From assembly GCA_024509875.1 (NCBI GenBank), contig JAMPIV010008103.1, positions 102,296-166,295 of the forward strand: DNA of 64,000 nucleotides. The letters run 5' to 3'. Source of the DNA: Oreohelix idahoensis (Eukaryota; Mollusca; Gastropoda; Stylommatophora; Oreohelicidae). Below the pieces are notes generated by a model. That model was not told where the DNA came from, did no database searches, and saw only the letters and a list, made by a program, of their open reading frames with translations. Within the stretch, counting starts at the first letter, position 1; the number at the start of each line of letters is the position of its first letter. Position numbers and translations under genes: made by a program. Below, piece by piece: positions 38,488 to 49,107 of the stretch.

Positions 38488-39764
38488 ATGGCGGACCTGG
38501 CCAAGTTTCGATCTGCTGCTGTACAGACTGCAAAAGAGTTAGGATTAGATGGGCAAGTTATGGTTGCCTATGTCACTACGGAATGTGATAAATTTATTGA
38601 ACGCGAAGAAAGAAGATTAGAAAAAGAGGCCGAAAGAAAGTTAGAGGCTGAGACTAAGAGGTTGCAAGCTGAGGCTGAGACTAAGAGGTTGCAGATTGAG
38701 GCTGAGACTAAGAAATTGGAAGCAGAAAGAGAAGACAAAAGATTAGCTGCAGAAAGAGAAGAGAGGAAATTAGCTGCAGAAAGGGAAGCAGAAGATAAAA
38801 GATTACAAAGGGAACATGAGTTACGACTAAGGGAGTTTGAGTTTCAGGGCCATGCTCCTGAAAATGGTGCCAGTCCCTTTGCCTCTGATGCCACTGCTAG
38901 CCAAGGAGCCTCAACCTCAGCTATGAATTTTCATTTAGATCATTTTGTTGAGAAAGACGATGATATTGAGAGCTATATAAATAGGTATGAGCTATTAGCT
39001 ACCACGTATGGGTTAGAGAGAGAAAGGTGGAGCTTAAAGTTATCTCAGGGACTTCGTGGGGCAGCTTATGAAGTTTTGCAAAAATGAGCAGAGGTGATCA
39101 GGAAAATTATGACATGCTAAAGCAGGCTCTTTTGTTAAGGTATGAAAAGAATGCTGAATTTTATAGGAAAAAATTTAGGAATGCTAAACTACTGTCAGGT
39201 GAAACCTATCACCAGTTCTCTGCACGAATAGAGACATACTTGGAGAAATGGACTTCTCTGGGGAAAACCCAAGATCTTAAGGAAATGGTCCTTATAGAGC
39301 AATTAAGAGAGTCCATGGCTCCAGACCTGAGAAAGTTTCTCATGGAACAAGGTGCAGAGAGGCTGGGTGAGTTGCTAAATGTTGCTGAAAGGTATCAAGC
39401 AGCTCAAGCAGAGGTAACAGGTAATAAAAAGAAACAAGTGGATAACTTTAGGGCACCACAGAACTTTAATAAATTTGATCCTAAGGATCAAAATAAAGGT
39501 AAGCACCAATTTGATAGGCCACGGTATGAAAATAAAAATAAATTCCCACAATTCGATGAAAGGAAATATGATGAAAGAAAATCTTTCAACCAAGGAAAAA
39601 GGTGGTGTAAAAATTGTCAGATGGACAATCATGACACTGACCGTTTGCAGAAGGAAACCTGTGTATATGGCAACCCTTCAGGTCAGGTCGACCTCAAGAC
39701 AGGAGGAGGATATTATGTTAGATACCACTCCAGAAGAGATGAGGAAGGCACAGGCTGGGGATAA
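38488..39764 (+). pseudogene. gag: gag of the Gmr1-like element (frameshifted)
   Basis: Starts at the ATG at 38488 (MADLAKFRSAAVQTAKELGL). A charged coiled-coil stretch rich in EAE, KRL and AERE repeats occupies about residues 45-120; the capsid region follows. The frame ends at a TGA (39085-39087) beside an A-run; the next frame, open from 39084 with a 4-bp overlap, carries the rest. That part has a SCAN-like pattern: RKKFRNAKLLSGETYHQFS, LEKWTSLGKTQDLKEMVLIE and LGELLNVAERYQAAQ. The SCAN domain of vertebrate zinc-finger proteins is thought to derive from Gmr1-like gag. A nucleocapsid knuckle follows as CKNCQMDNHDTDRL, where the last Cys of the usual C-x2-C-x4-H-x4-C is Leu. It would build the particle that packages element RNA. 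Confidence 0.85.
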
Positions 39765-40860
39765 AACACTCAAGCCTTGTTTCAGAAAATTGTCAACTTG
39801 TCATACAACTCCAGGTAAGGGAGATTTTTACATGAAAAACAAGTTGATGTATAGGAAGACTGGAGCTAGATCCAAAGGTCACGGACAACTGGTACTTCCT
39901 AAAAGATACAGGACAGAATTAATAAGGAGCCTACATGTGAAACCAGATGGGGACCATGAGAAGATAGGTACCATCATTCAAAAGGTGGCTCACAATTATT
40001 ATTGGCCCAAAAGCAAGATGGGACATTGAGAATTTTGTAGAAAGGTGTAGCATAGCACATGAGGGAACACCCACAAGTGGGAACATGGATCAGGACCTGG
40101 ACACGCCACGGGGCAAAATTAGGCCTGATAATAAAAAGAGATATAAATTTGGAAAAGTGGACCAAATGGAATGGGAAGCCCCTTTTCACGGACAAGCTTC
40201 ACTTAACTGTTTTACAATGGCCACTATGCGGAGAGTGCAAAAGGATGTCTTACCCCAGGATAAGCCGACAATCCCTCAATCGGACTTAAACAAACTGGAG
40301 GAAGAGGATGTAGAGAGGAAATCTCTCATCAAGAATTTTAAGTGGGGAGAAAGCCCCAAAAGAAAAATTGGTAGCGGTCGTTTTGTGAATGATAATTCTG
40401 GGAGGAAAAATCATCACTATAAAGCTTCGAGTGGAAGAGACCATACCGGTGCATGGACAAATAGGTCCACACAATTAAAGGTCCATATGTAGCTATGTTA
40501 AGAACGTGGACTGATGAAAAGGCAGAGGAAAACATTACATCTTCATACCAATATGTGAATGAGCTGACCACTCGGTTAAAAACTGGCTGGAAACTTGCCA
40601 ATGAAAATTTGAAACAAGCCAGGAAGAAACATGCTGCCTATTATAACAGGAAGGCGAAGGACAGAAATTTGGCTGTGGGAGAGAAAGTACTGCTTCTTTT
40701 GCCCGGGAGTCAGAATAAGTTACAAATTGGATGGCAGGGTACATATACAGTTCTAGAGAAGGTGTCTAGAACAAATTATAAGATAGATAAGAAGGGGAAA
40801 GAAAAAATCTATCATGTGAATCTCCTGAAGAAATATTTGGAAAGAGAACATCAGGAAGAG
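39700..40860 (+). pseudogene. Integrase remnants (N-terminal and C-terminal parts, catalytic core not found)
   Basis: From about 39710 to 40029 one frame reads FYMKNKLMYRKTG, LVLPKRYRTELIRSLH and IIQKVAHNYYWPKSK, typical of the N-terminal zinc-binding part of Gypsy integrases. It ends at a stop (40027-40029). From about 40495 another frame reads KHAAYYNRKAKDRNLAVGEK, LQIGWQGTYTVLEKV and YHVNLLKKYLERE, the C-terminal region that normally follows the catalytic core. The ~450 bp between them shows no D-D-E core motifs, and the piece around 40085-40490 is unassigned. No protease motif (DTG/DSG) was seen between gag and here. The C-terminal integrase part and the RT share one open frame, which fixes integrase upstream of RT. 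Confidence 0.78.
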
Positions 40861-40959
40861 ACACACTTGTTGACCTTGTCCATCGCCATGGAGATGAAAA
40901 AGGAACCACTTTCATCATTTGAATATCCATTACACCCCTGTGAGACAGCAGCACAGGTG

Positions 40960-41743
40960 AAAATCAGTACACATTTAACGAAAACTCAGAAAGAGAGAGT
41001 GCAACAGGTTCTAAATAATCATGCAGAGGTGTTAACAGACCGACCAGGGCATACAAACCTATTGGAATATGATATGAAACTAATAGACTCCACACCTGTC
41101 TGTATGAAACCATATTCGATTCCGTTTGCTAAGGAGAAAGCTTTGAAGGAAGAGATAGACTATCTATTGAAGGAAGGAATTATTTCGCACAGTGAGTCTT
41201 CGTATAGTTCCGGTGTGGTACTCTTAAGGAAGCCCTCTGGAGAACATAGACTCTGTATAGATTACAGGAGACTGAATGCTATTACAGAAGGACAGGTGGA
41301 TCCATTGCCGGATACAAATCAGCTGTTTGCCAGGCTAAATAAAGCTAAATATTTCTCAAAAGTGGATCTGAGTAAAGGATACTATCAGATTCCAGTAAAG
41401 CCTGAGGTTAGACCATACCTAGCTTTTAGTACCTCAGAAGGACACTATGAGTTTAATAGATTGCCATTTGGATTGAAGAATGCGCCTAGTGTCCTTCTCT
41501 AGAATGATGAGAAAATTATTGGATCCTCTGAATAATCCCTGTATAACAAATTTTATGGATGATATCCTTATAGCAACAGAAACATTTGAGGAACACATTG
41601 ACTCTCTGAACATGCTGTTTGATCGACTTAGGGAGGCAAATTTAACAGCCCGACCAACCAAATGTTGCGTTGGATGTAAAGAATTGGAATTTTTGGGACA
41701 CACAGTTTATCAGGGAAACATGACCCTGACCCAAAGAATTTAG
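40960..41743 (+). pseudogene. Reverse transcriptase of the Gmr1-like element (one frameshift)
   Basis: Copies element RNA into DNA. Motifs in order: KEEIDYLLKEGIISHSESSY, VVLLRKPSGEHRLCIDYRRL, YFSKVDLSKGYYQIPV (motif A Asp) and FNRLPFGLKNAP (motif B), all in the frame that ends at 41502. The frame then shifts near 41490 within TGTCCTTCTC, and motif C appears as NFMDDILIATETFEEH, so the Y-x-D-D box is FMDD. LEFLGHTV follows. The frame is lost again near 41740. The catalytic Asp residues are present; apart from the shifts the domain looks well preserved. Confidence 0.88.
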
Positions 41744-42396
41744 AGAAACTACAGAAAGCCCCGAGACCACAAACCAAGAAGGACGTGAGATCCTTTGTCT
41801 CATTATGTGGTTTCTACCAGAAGTATATCAAAAACTTTAATTCCATATGTGCACCGTTAACTGAATTGACACGTAAAGGACATCCAGATCGCATTACATG
41901 GACACCACAATGTGAAATGACTTACCAAGAATTGAAGGAAAAGCTCACAAGTAAACCCATTTTGAAATTACCTGACTTAAGTCAAGAATTCATAGTAAGG
42001 ACGGATGCAAGTAATATTGGGCTAGGAGCAACTCTACTACAGAAATCAGATGCATTGGATGGGGAATTAAGCCCAGTGGCATATGCTAGCAGAAAGTTGA
42101 ATAAAGCTGAAATCAACTACTCAACTAGCGAAAAAGAATGTCTTGCAGTAATATGGGCGATAAAGAAATTCAATATTTATCTATATGGGAAGGCATTTAA
42201 GTTGCAAACAGACCACAAACCGTTATCGTTTCTAGCACAGGCTAGGCATGAGAACTCCAGGTTACTCCGATGGTCTTTACTTCTGGCTCCATATAATTTT
42301 AGCATTGAGTATATATCTGGAAAAAAAACCAATTTGGGAGCGGATTTTTTAAGCCGCCATCCGTGTGATGAGAATCACCGTAAACCCCAGAACTAA
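41744..42396 (+). pseudogene. RNase H domain, end of pol
   Basis: Follows the RT after a frameshift. The RT connection reads VSLCGFYQKYIKNFNSICAP and LTRKGHPDRITWTP. RNase H motifs are IVRTDASNIGLGATLLQ (Asp), STSEKECLAVIWAIKKF (Glu), LQTDHKPLSFL (Asp) and GADFLSRHP (Asp), all four catalytic acids. The domain degrades the RNA strand during reverse transcription. The stop at 42394-42396 lies 67 bp before the 3' LTR, so nothing follows RNase H; integrase is not downstream. Confidence 0.88.
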
Positions 42397-42452
42397 TAAT
42401 AAATTTCTCTATGTGTATATAGAATAAAGGACTGACATATAATGTCTGTTTT

Positions 42453-42463
42453 AAGAGGGGAGG
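42453..42463 (+). other. Polypurine tract
   Basis: AAGAGGGGAGG lies directly before the TG of the 3' LTR, the expected place for the plus-strand primer. Confidence 0.88.
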
Positions 42464-44882
42464 TGTCGTGGAATATTCTAATCCACATATATAAATTATC
42501 AAGTAAATATAAAGCCTAATAAATACATATAATAAATAAAGGAAGAAGAATGGTAAAGAACAGTGCTGTCACAATGACTGTACTCGAAATCCCCTTGTTT
42601 TTCTACTGCGTATGCAAATTGTAACGTTTCACGTTGATATTAAAGGCCTTCTGCAACATACACGCGTTTCCCAAACACACAATAAAATGTGCTGCCTTTC
42701 TAAGAAAAACCTTGAAATATGCAAGTTGACCTAAATTTTAAATTCCATTCATGTCTTTTTCTACACTATGTTACCAAGATCAAAAGACAGATGGACAAAA
42801 GGATAGCGAGAAGGGAGAGGCAGAAAGCCGAACACTAAACACGCTTCGCGCGATACACAAATGCTGCCATCACGCGTGTAAGACTACATGCACTAACTTT
42901 TTTTCAGACGGACAGTGATAAAATACATTACCCATCCCAGAGTTAGGTTTATAAATCCTGAAAAAACTCTTATTAGAAAAGATAACATTAGATGGGTTTA
43001 CGTTGAAAACATAACAGTACCCAGACAGCACATCTTCGAAACAGGAGGTAGAAAATACATATTTTGAACGCAGCCACGTAGCTCTTTTAAATTTGGATAT
43101 TTGGGTTCCTTAGGGCTTGCTGACAAAGAATATGTAAAACGTTACGCAAATAGTCCAGGAATTAATAAATTATACCCAAAATAAAATAGTGGGGATGCCT
43201 GACAGCATGGAATCATTTCTGCTCATAAAATTTTTTTTATAACGTGTTTGAAAAAAATCTTACGTTACAGAATTAGCCTACCATGTAAACTCCAAATTGA
43301 TTGGAGCGCAACAAATGAAAGACTAACCACGATTGGTCGGGCTATAAATACTATCTTTCGTTGTTAGGGGAGACGTGAAAAGGTAACATTTTTTCAAACA
43401 CTTGTCGAAACGTGGCCTCATTGGCTAGACTCGCTGATATACTCACTTAGGAGCGTTAGTTCGAGACCACTAGTGCAAATAATCTTGATAAAGCTACAGT
43501 GCGTTGAAGCCTGCTCATATTTGTGTTAAATAAAAGCCTGGAACATAAGCAGATGGGAATTTGTGCCAGTAATTGTGCCAGAATTCATTGCTAATCAACG
43601 TATCTGTGTTTATTTCCATGAAATTGTGGTAAGCTTGAACCATTCAGTATCTTTTAATGAAAATTGAATGTAAATTGTTAATTTATGCCTGTATATATAT
43701 GTGTAGTTCAGTGGCAAACAGGAGATAAAGCCTATAATGCTACAGCCTGAACAGAGGGTGTCGGAGGGAAGTAAAACGGCATGGAATGGCCAAATAGTAC
43801 ACTGACACCTGGATGATTGATTAGACAGAAATAATGCTGGAAGTGCAGAGGCGTGGTAACCATTAAGGAGGTAAATACTGGTATAAAGTATTTCAGATGA
43901 AGCTGACAGTTGGCCTAACGCTCTGAACTCAATGTTTGTGTTGTATTGTGCTCAGTGTAGAACTAGAGTATCAATTAGTTATGAAGTAGAAGGTACATCC
44001 TTCTTGTTTTCAGGGACCGTGGTCTTGATGGTATTGAGCAGCACCTGGTCAGAGCTTTGCTGAATCCAGAGTCGGACAGCATACTCCTTGGTCCATTTAG
44101 CTATCAGTGAGGTGTCTCCAGAGCCCAGAGGAGAATTCGAGCAGAGGAGTCCCTCCCTGCCGCCATCACGCCAGATAAGCTGATTTGGCCAGCTGAGCTC
44201 AACATTATGTCCCCTCATCTTGAAATGACTTTGTAAAAATAACATTCCCAGGGGAATTTAATTGTCTTAATATCAGGAACTGAGAACATCTCCAATAATA
44301 GTCCCAAAAGACAAACTATTGAAGTCATGATGACAAATACCAACAGAGCTTGAACAAAACAAAACCAGTATTACCTCATATTACCACTACACAACTGACA
44401 CACATAGGATATTTTAATAATATATGTCACTACAATATTCATATTGATAAAGTCTGTACATATACTTGTAATTAAAATTGATTGTGATTCCTGGTTCCTT
44501 TGTATTTGAATCAGGACACATATACCTTTATGATAACCATGAATACATATTGTTATTTGAAAAGTTATCAGTGACTCCTTAAGATATTCTCATAGAGTGT
44601 TATATGTATGTGAGTGTCACAGTGTTGTCAAGAGTAGTGGATTAAATTAAATTGTTTATCTGTCTGTTGTTGTGACTTACACTTCATCATACACATACCC
44701 TAGACACCTAACGTAGTCATCACACTATTCCAGAATAATTCTGACTGAGATATATAGATATGTGGTAGCAAGTAAGGTTATCTATAATACACTACTTTTA
44801 ATAGATATAGATACCTTCACAGCTGATCTCAGTCAGTACACTAAGTCCCCTATAAATATTTATAACATCCCACTTCACCACA
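42464..44882 (+). repeat. 3' long terminal repeat
   Basis: 2419 bp, nearly identical to the 5' LTR and of exactly the same length because four one-base gains balance four losses. Followed by GTAGT, the second copy of the target duplication. Confidence 0.95.
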
Positions 44883-44887
44883 GTAGT

Positions 44888-45244
44888 AAACTTATATTTA
44901 TATATGAGGAGGGCAAGGTTGTCTTATACTAAATTATAGTCGTATAGATAGGCTGGACTAGAGAAACTTACTCATTCCAGAGACATATCTTCTCCTTAAG
45001 CTATTCACCCGTGAAATCTATTTCACACACCTTTATTTCTCACGTACTTATCATTATCCACTCTACTCAGACGGGACCTAAAATAACTCTCAAACCTATC
45101 AGTACGACATGGAGATTATAGTTTTATAAGTTGGTAGTGACCTTGAGGAAACGACATGGCTAATGTAACCTTCACATGTACTCTCGAACAGAAGTTACTG
45201 AAGTTTGTTTGTGTGGTGTGCACGTAGCATCGTCGGAGTAGAAA
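44888..45244. other. Unassigned sequence between LTR element and mariner remnant
   Basis: No gene recognised. The right part is probably the 5' untranslated region of the mariner remnant that follows. Confidence 0.5.
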
Positions 45245-45717
45245 ATGTCCTTGATTGAACAATGTACAAATGTCAAATGTTGTGTTTTGCTTGAGAAGTC
45301 ACCCTCAGAGGCAGTAACCTAGCTTAATAAAGCATATGGTGATACCGCAATGAAGAAATCGTAAGTTTTTGAGTGGAGGTCGTGTTAGTGTCGATGATGA
45401 TCCACGTAGCGGACGATCGCCCACCTCGATGAACAATGAAAACATTGAGCGTGTTCGGAAAGTACAATGTGACTGCCCTGAAACATCCTCCATATTCTCC
45501 CGACCTGGCACCGCCTGATTTTTTCTTGTTCCCTCGCCTAAAATCGGCATGGAAAAGGCAGAGATTCAAGGATGCTGAGTACGTTATCACCAATGCAACA
45601 AAGCAGCTGAGAGAGATGTCAAAGAATGGGTTCCAGGAATGTTTCCAACAGCTGTATGGACGTTGGCAAAAGTGGGTAGTTGCCGAAGGGAACTATTTTG
45701 AAGGAAATGTAGTGTAA
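45245..45717 (+). pseudogene. Internally deleted mariner transposase (second family)
   Basis: The N-terminal part is legible from 45245 as MSLIEQCTNVKCCVLLEKSP, with stops and a frameshift, then SVDDDPRSGRSPTS and MNNENIERVR. The sequence then jumps to the C-terminal catalytic part, KHPPYSPDLAPPDFFLFPRL (last Asp of D,D34D) and WQKWVVAEGNYFEGNVV, stopping at 45717. The middle, with the first two catalytic Asp residues, is deleted. Different from the copies at 9.7, 49-51.6 and 59.2 kb. Terminal repeats not identified. Confidence 0.85.
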
Positions 45718-45777
45718 ATAATTGACATACATACAAATTGATATAAATGAGACACACACGCACACACAGAGACAGAC

Positions 45778-45780
<3 letters not shown>

Positions 45781-45860
<80 letters not shown>
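45781..45860. repeat. (TA)n microsatellite
   Basis: About 80 bp of TA repeat, preceded by a short imperfect CA/GACA tract. Confidence 0.97.
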
Positions 45861-45864
<4 letters not shown>

Positions 45865-46117
45865 TGAGTCATGTTCACTGTCGAGCCTGGTTCTGTTTCG
45901 ATAACAATCGCTTGTTTTACGATAGTGACTTGTTAATTCTCTGATCAACCCTCCTATCCAACCGACCGATTCGAGGGTTTCGAGGTCGGTTATAGGAAAA
46001 TATCTACACCACTAGATACTCTGATGTATCTTTTATTCTATAATTTAACACATCATGGTACTATCCATCGAAATATACACATTCCTGATGTTTTTCTTTC
46101 GGCGTCTAAGGTGAGAT
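45861..46117. other. Unassigned spacer
   Basis: Nothing recognised between the (TA)n tract and the LINE C fragment. Confidence 0.5.
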
Positions 46118-46402
46118 ATGAGGCAGAAATATGTCTTCAACTATATAAGGAAAAGACGATGGTCATATATCGGTCATGTCCTACGAATGCAAAACAACAG
46201 AATACCATTGCAGGCACTCACTTGGGTTCCTGAGGGTAAGAGGAAAAAAGGAAGACCAAAAGAAACACTCAGAAGAACAATAATAAGAGAAGGAAGAACG
46301 TTGGGATTAAACAATGTGCAAGAGCTAAGAGGAGTGGCGTCACAACGTACAACCTGGAGAGCACTGGTTTCTGCCTTATGCGCCGTGTTTGGTGCTTAAA
46401 GA

Positions 46403-46434
<32 letters not shown>
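46118..46434 (+). pseudogene. LINE family C, 3' end only
   Basis: An open frame from about 46118 reads YIRKRRWSYIGHVLRMQNNR, PLQALTWVPEGKRKKGRP and WRALVSALCAVFGA, stopping at 46399. It is almost identical in protein to the C-terminus of the minus-strand LINE at 57887-58850. The (ATT)n run 46408-46434 is its 3' tail. 5'-truncated, as usual for LINE insertions; the RT core is absent. Confidence 0.88.
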
Positions 46435-46452
<18 letters not shown>

Positions 46453-46479
<27 letters not shown>

Positions 46480-46738
46480 CTTATCCAGCGGCACTTGGGC
46501 TTTCAGCCCTTCGGCCCAATGACATGTCATTGCGAGGCTGGGGAACCTGAGGACTTTCCTTCCAACCCGGTCAGGAGCTTCGCTCCTTCCCATCCACAGA
46601 GGGTTTATCACAGGAGCCGTTCAGGCTATTCAGTCAAATTTCCGGCCGTAAACATTTCTTCAAACGCCGACGCCCGGGTTTGAACCATGAACACCTGGTC
46701 GCCAGTACAACGCCGAAGCCATTACACCAGCGCGGCTC

Positions 46739-46740
<2 letters not shown>
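46453..46740 (-). mobile_element. tRNA-derived SINE, family A
   Basis: On the minus strand it begins at 46740 with GGGAGCCGCGCTGGTGTAAT (A-box-like TGGTGTAATGGC), then GGTTCAAACCC (B box). A ~260-bp body follows, then an A-tail seen as the T-run 46453-46479. The whole body matches the copy at 58863-59159. Flanked by TA repeats that hide any target duplication. Confidence 0.88.

Positions 46741-46825
<85 letters not shown>
46741..46825. repeat. (TA)n microsatellite
   Basis: About 85 bp of TA repeat touching the 5' end of the SINE. Confidence 0.97.
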
Positions 46826-46826
<1 letters not shown>

Positions 46827-47338
46827 GAGGTAGCTTGACAAGAAGTTGATCATTTTCATCACATGCCCAGCACATACACAATCCACAAAATCTCGCGATT
46901 TGTCGCCCGAACACGCCTATAACTAACAAATATTCCGGCATTCTATGTGTTTATACTATCAAATTGATATCCCTTAACCACTACGGCCACGCGTTAAAAG
47001 TTGTTAATGACATGAATTAACAATATGTCACACGACATCAAGCACTAGTGCTGACTGAATCTGACTTAACCCCTCATCCCCAATGTTCTTGTTAAGAACA
47101 TTAACTGTCAACTCGGCGATTATGAGCAAGATCAACACTGCAGAGGTTGAATGTTATCCTAACATTTGCAGACAACCACTCAAATACACCAGTTTGACTG
47201 ATGTCTAGTCCACTGCCATGCAGGCAGTGGAACACACGTGATACTCACAAATTCGAGTTGAATAAAAGTATTCGCCACCTTACTACAAATCTGTATGTAT
47301 TAACTGTGATCAGAAATTAATTTATTTTCAAAAAAAAA

Positions 47339-47343
<5 letters not shown>
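46826..47343. other. Unassigned non-coding sequence
   Basis: No gene recognised. Confidence 0.5.

Positions 47344-47430
<87 letters not shown>
47344..47430. repeat. (AG)n microsatellite
   Basis: About 87 bp of AG repeat after an A-run. Confidence 0.97.
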
Positions 47431-47433
<3 letters not shown>

Positions 47434-47769
47434 AAATACACAAGCCCCCGACAGAACCTAACTTACAGTGATGTTGATGGTGATGATTAACAACCATACA
47501 GATACAGCGAGAAAAATTAACACATACCGCATGTTGTTTTTACTGTTTCGAATGTTTAAGTCTTCGGCCCAATGCCATGTTGTACCTGCATACGACATAA
47601 CATGTATATGAAAATAGGAAATGTAGAGATACATGAACACATCAGAAGACCAGGAATCTGGTTGGAGCACGTCACGTCTGGAATGTATTGCGTCCCCTGC
47701 TTTGCAGTATTGGTCCAACAGTGGCCAAAACTCAAGATTTTCTAATATGGGCCTTCAAATGTGTCTACC
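47431..47769. other. Unassigned non-coding sequence
   Basis: No gene recognised. The RTE-like element to the right becomes legible near 47770. Confidence 0.5.
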
Positions 47770-48644
47770 TTCGAACAAGATTACTCTTGGCAAAGTTGTA
47801 GATAGATGGATAATGATGCTTCTATCTCAAGGTCATGGGAAAACATAAGCTAGGAATAATGAATGAAAGTGGGGAAATATTCTCAAACTTCTGTGCTTCA
47901 AATCAACTGGCTATAGGAGGAAGCATGTTTCCACAAAAGAGAATACACAAGGCAACATGGATATCACCAGACCATAGAACAGAAAATCGGATTGATCATA
48001 TATGCATAAACAAGAAGTTTAGATCATAATTGCAGGATGTAAAGGTATACAGAGGAGCAGATGTGGCATCAGATCACCACATTCTGATAGCCAAAGTAAA
48101 AATGAAACTCAAGAGATATGCTACAATGCAAAATTATAGACAACAATTTAATGTAGGACATCTAAGAAATCAAGAAGCAAGAGACAAATTTGCGGTCAAA
48201 AATATCCAACAAATTCCAAGTGCTCCAACAGCTGGAAGATGCAGGGAATACAGAAGACTATTGGCAGCAAATCAAAACGGTATGGAATGAGACATGTGAA
48301 GAAATACTGGGGAAAAGGAAACGACACCAAAAAGCATGGATAACAACAGAAACCATCAATAAGATGAAAGACAGAAAAAAACAAGAAAACAGATTTAAAC
48401 ACAAGCAAAACCGGAAGTTCCAAAGCCAAGGCTCAAGAAGTGTACACAGAAGCAAACAAAGAAGTAAAAAGAAGTATCAAAAGAGACAATAAGAAGTATA
48501 TTGAGGAGTTGGCAAGAGAGGCTGAAGATGCTGCAGCGAAAGGAAATATGAGAGAACTGTATAACAGCACAAAGAAGCTAACAGGGAAGTACAAGCAAAC
48601 AAGAATGGAAAACTGCTCAGCAATATACAAGAGCAAACGAAGAG
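47770..48644 (+). pseudogene. RTE-like LINE, outer copy, left part (endonuclease end and linker)
   Basis: Frames read MGKHKLGIMNESGEIFSNFC, KRIHKATWISPDHRTENRID and GADVASDHHILIAKVKMKLK. This is the C-terminal part of the apurinic-type endonuclease of RTE-like elements, often annotated in databases as craniofacial development protein 2. The pre-RT linker follows (EANKEVKRSIKRDNKKYIEE). It lacks about 19 bp relative to the inner copy near 48603. It stops at AAACGAAGAG (48635-48644), where the inner copy is inserted, and continues at 53762. The 5' end of the element is missing or unrecognisable. Confidence 0.85.
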
Positions 48645-48654
48645 GTAGGAGTCT

Positions 48655-48858
48655 GTGTTGCTGACTAACCTTCTTTCTTCTAGGAGAACTTCCAGATTTG
48701 GCACCTGGAATGTTCGGACATTAAACGAACAAGGGAAAGTGGCACAAGTAGCAGCAGAGATGAGGGAACATAAAATCGAGGTTCTGGGACTGTGTGAAAC
48801 AAAGTGGAAGCGGGTAGACAGGAAGAAACTTCTCACAGGTGAATATTGCAGGATGTAA
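48655..48858 (+). pseudogene. RTE-like endonuclease N-terminus (inner copy)
   Basis: Reads RFGTWNVRTLNEQGK, EMREHKIEVLGLCETKWKRV and KKLLTGEY, the first strands of the apurinic-type endonuclease that nicks target DNA. The metal-binding Glu of L-C-E-T-K-W is present. It joins directly to sequence equivalent to 48033 of the outer copy (GGATGTAAAGGTATA), so about 150 codons are missing and no nuclease could form. Confidence 0.82.
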
Positions 48859-49107
48859 AGGTATATAGAGGAGCAGATGTGGCATCAGATCACCACCTTC
48901 TGACAGCCAAAGTAAAAATGAAACTCAAGAGATATGCTACAATGCAAAATTACAAGGGGATTGACATAAGTCTTGGGCCTGACCATGAAGGACATGTCCC
49001 AGAGAGCTCAAATTTTGTATAGTGTTTACTCCTTTTCAATATAGCCACAGTCTGAATTGACACACTTCTGGCATCTCTGCTTGACCTTGAAAAGACCTTG
49101 GGAGTAG

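Larger units (their letters stand above)
35867..44882 (+). mobile_element. Gmr1-like Ty3/Gypsy LTR retrotransposon, 9.0 kb, complete ends
   Basis: Two 2419-bp direct repeats (35867-38285 and 42464-44882) begin TGTCGTGG and end CACTTCACCACA. They are flanked by a perfect 5-bp duplication, GTAGT (35862-35866 and 44883-44887). Internal order is gag, integrase pieces, reverse transcriptase, RNase H, with only 67 bp between the last stop and the 3' LTR. Most Ty3/Gypsy elements have integrase last; integrase before RT marks the Gmr1-like group, and the SCAN-like gag supports that. No protease or integrase catalytic core was found, and gag and pol are frameshifted, so this copy looks non-autonomous. 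No envelope gene is present. Confidence 0.93.

Noticed and set aside
40085..40492. Open frame in the integrase-core position taken as a separate gene
   Set aside because: It lies inside the LTR element between two integrase parts, has no recognisable domain, and is more likely diverged or rearranged element sequence.
48645..48683. Intron-like sequence (GTAGGAGT ... CTGACTAAC ... CTTCTTTCTTCTAG) before the RTE endonuclease start
   Set aside because: The left boundary coincides with the 10-bp target duplication, so it is better explained as the 5' end of the inserted inner LINE.
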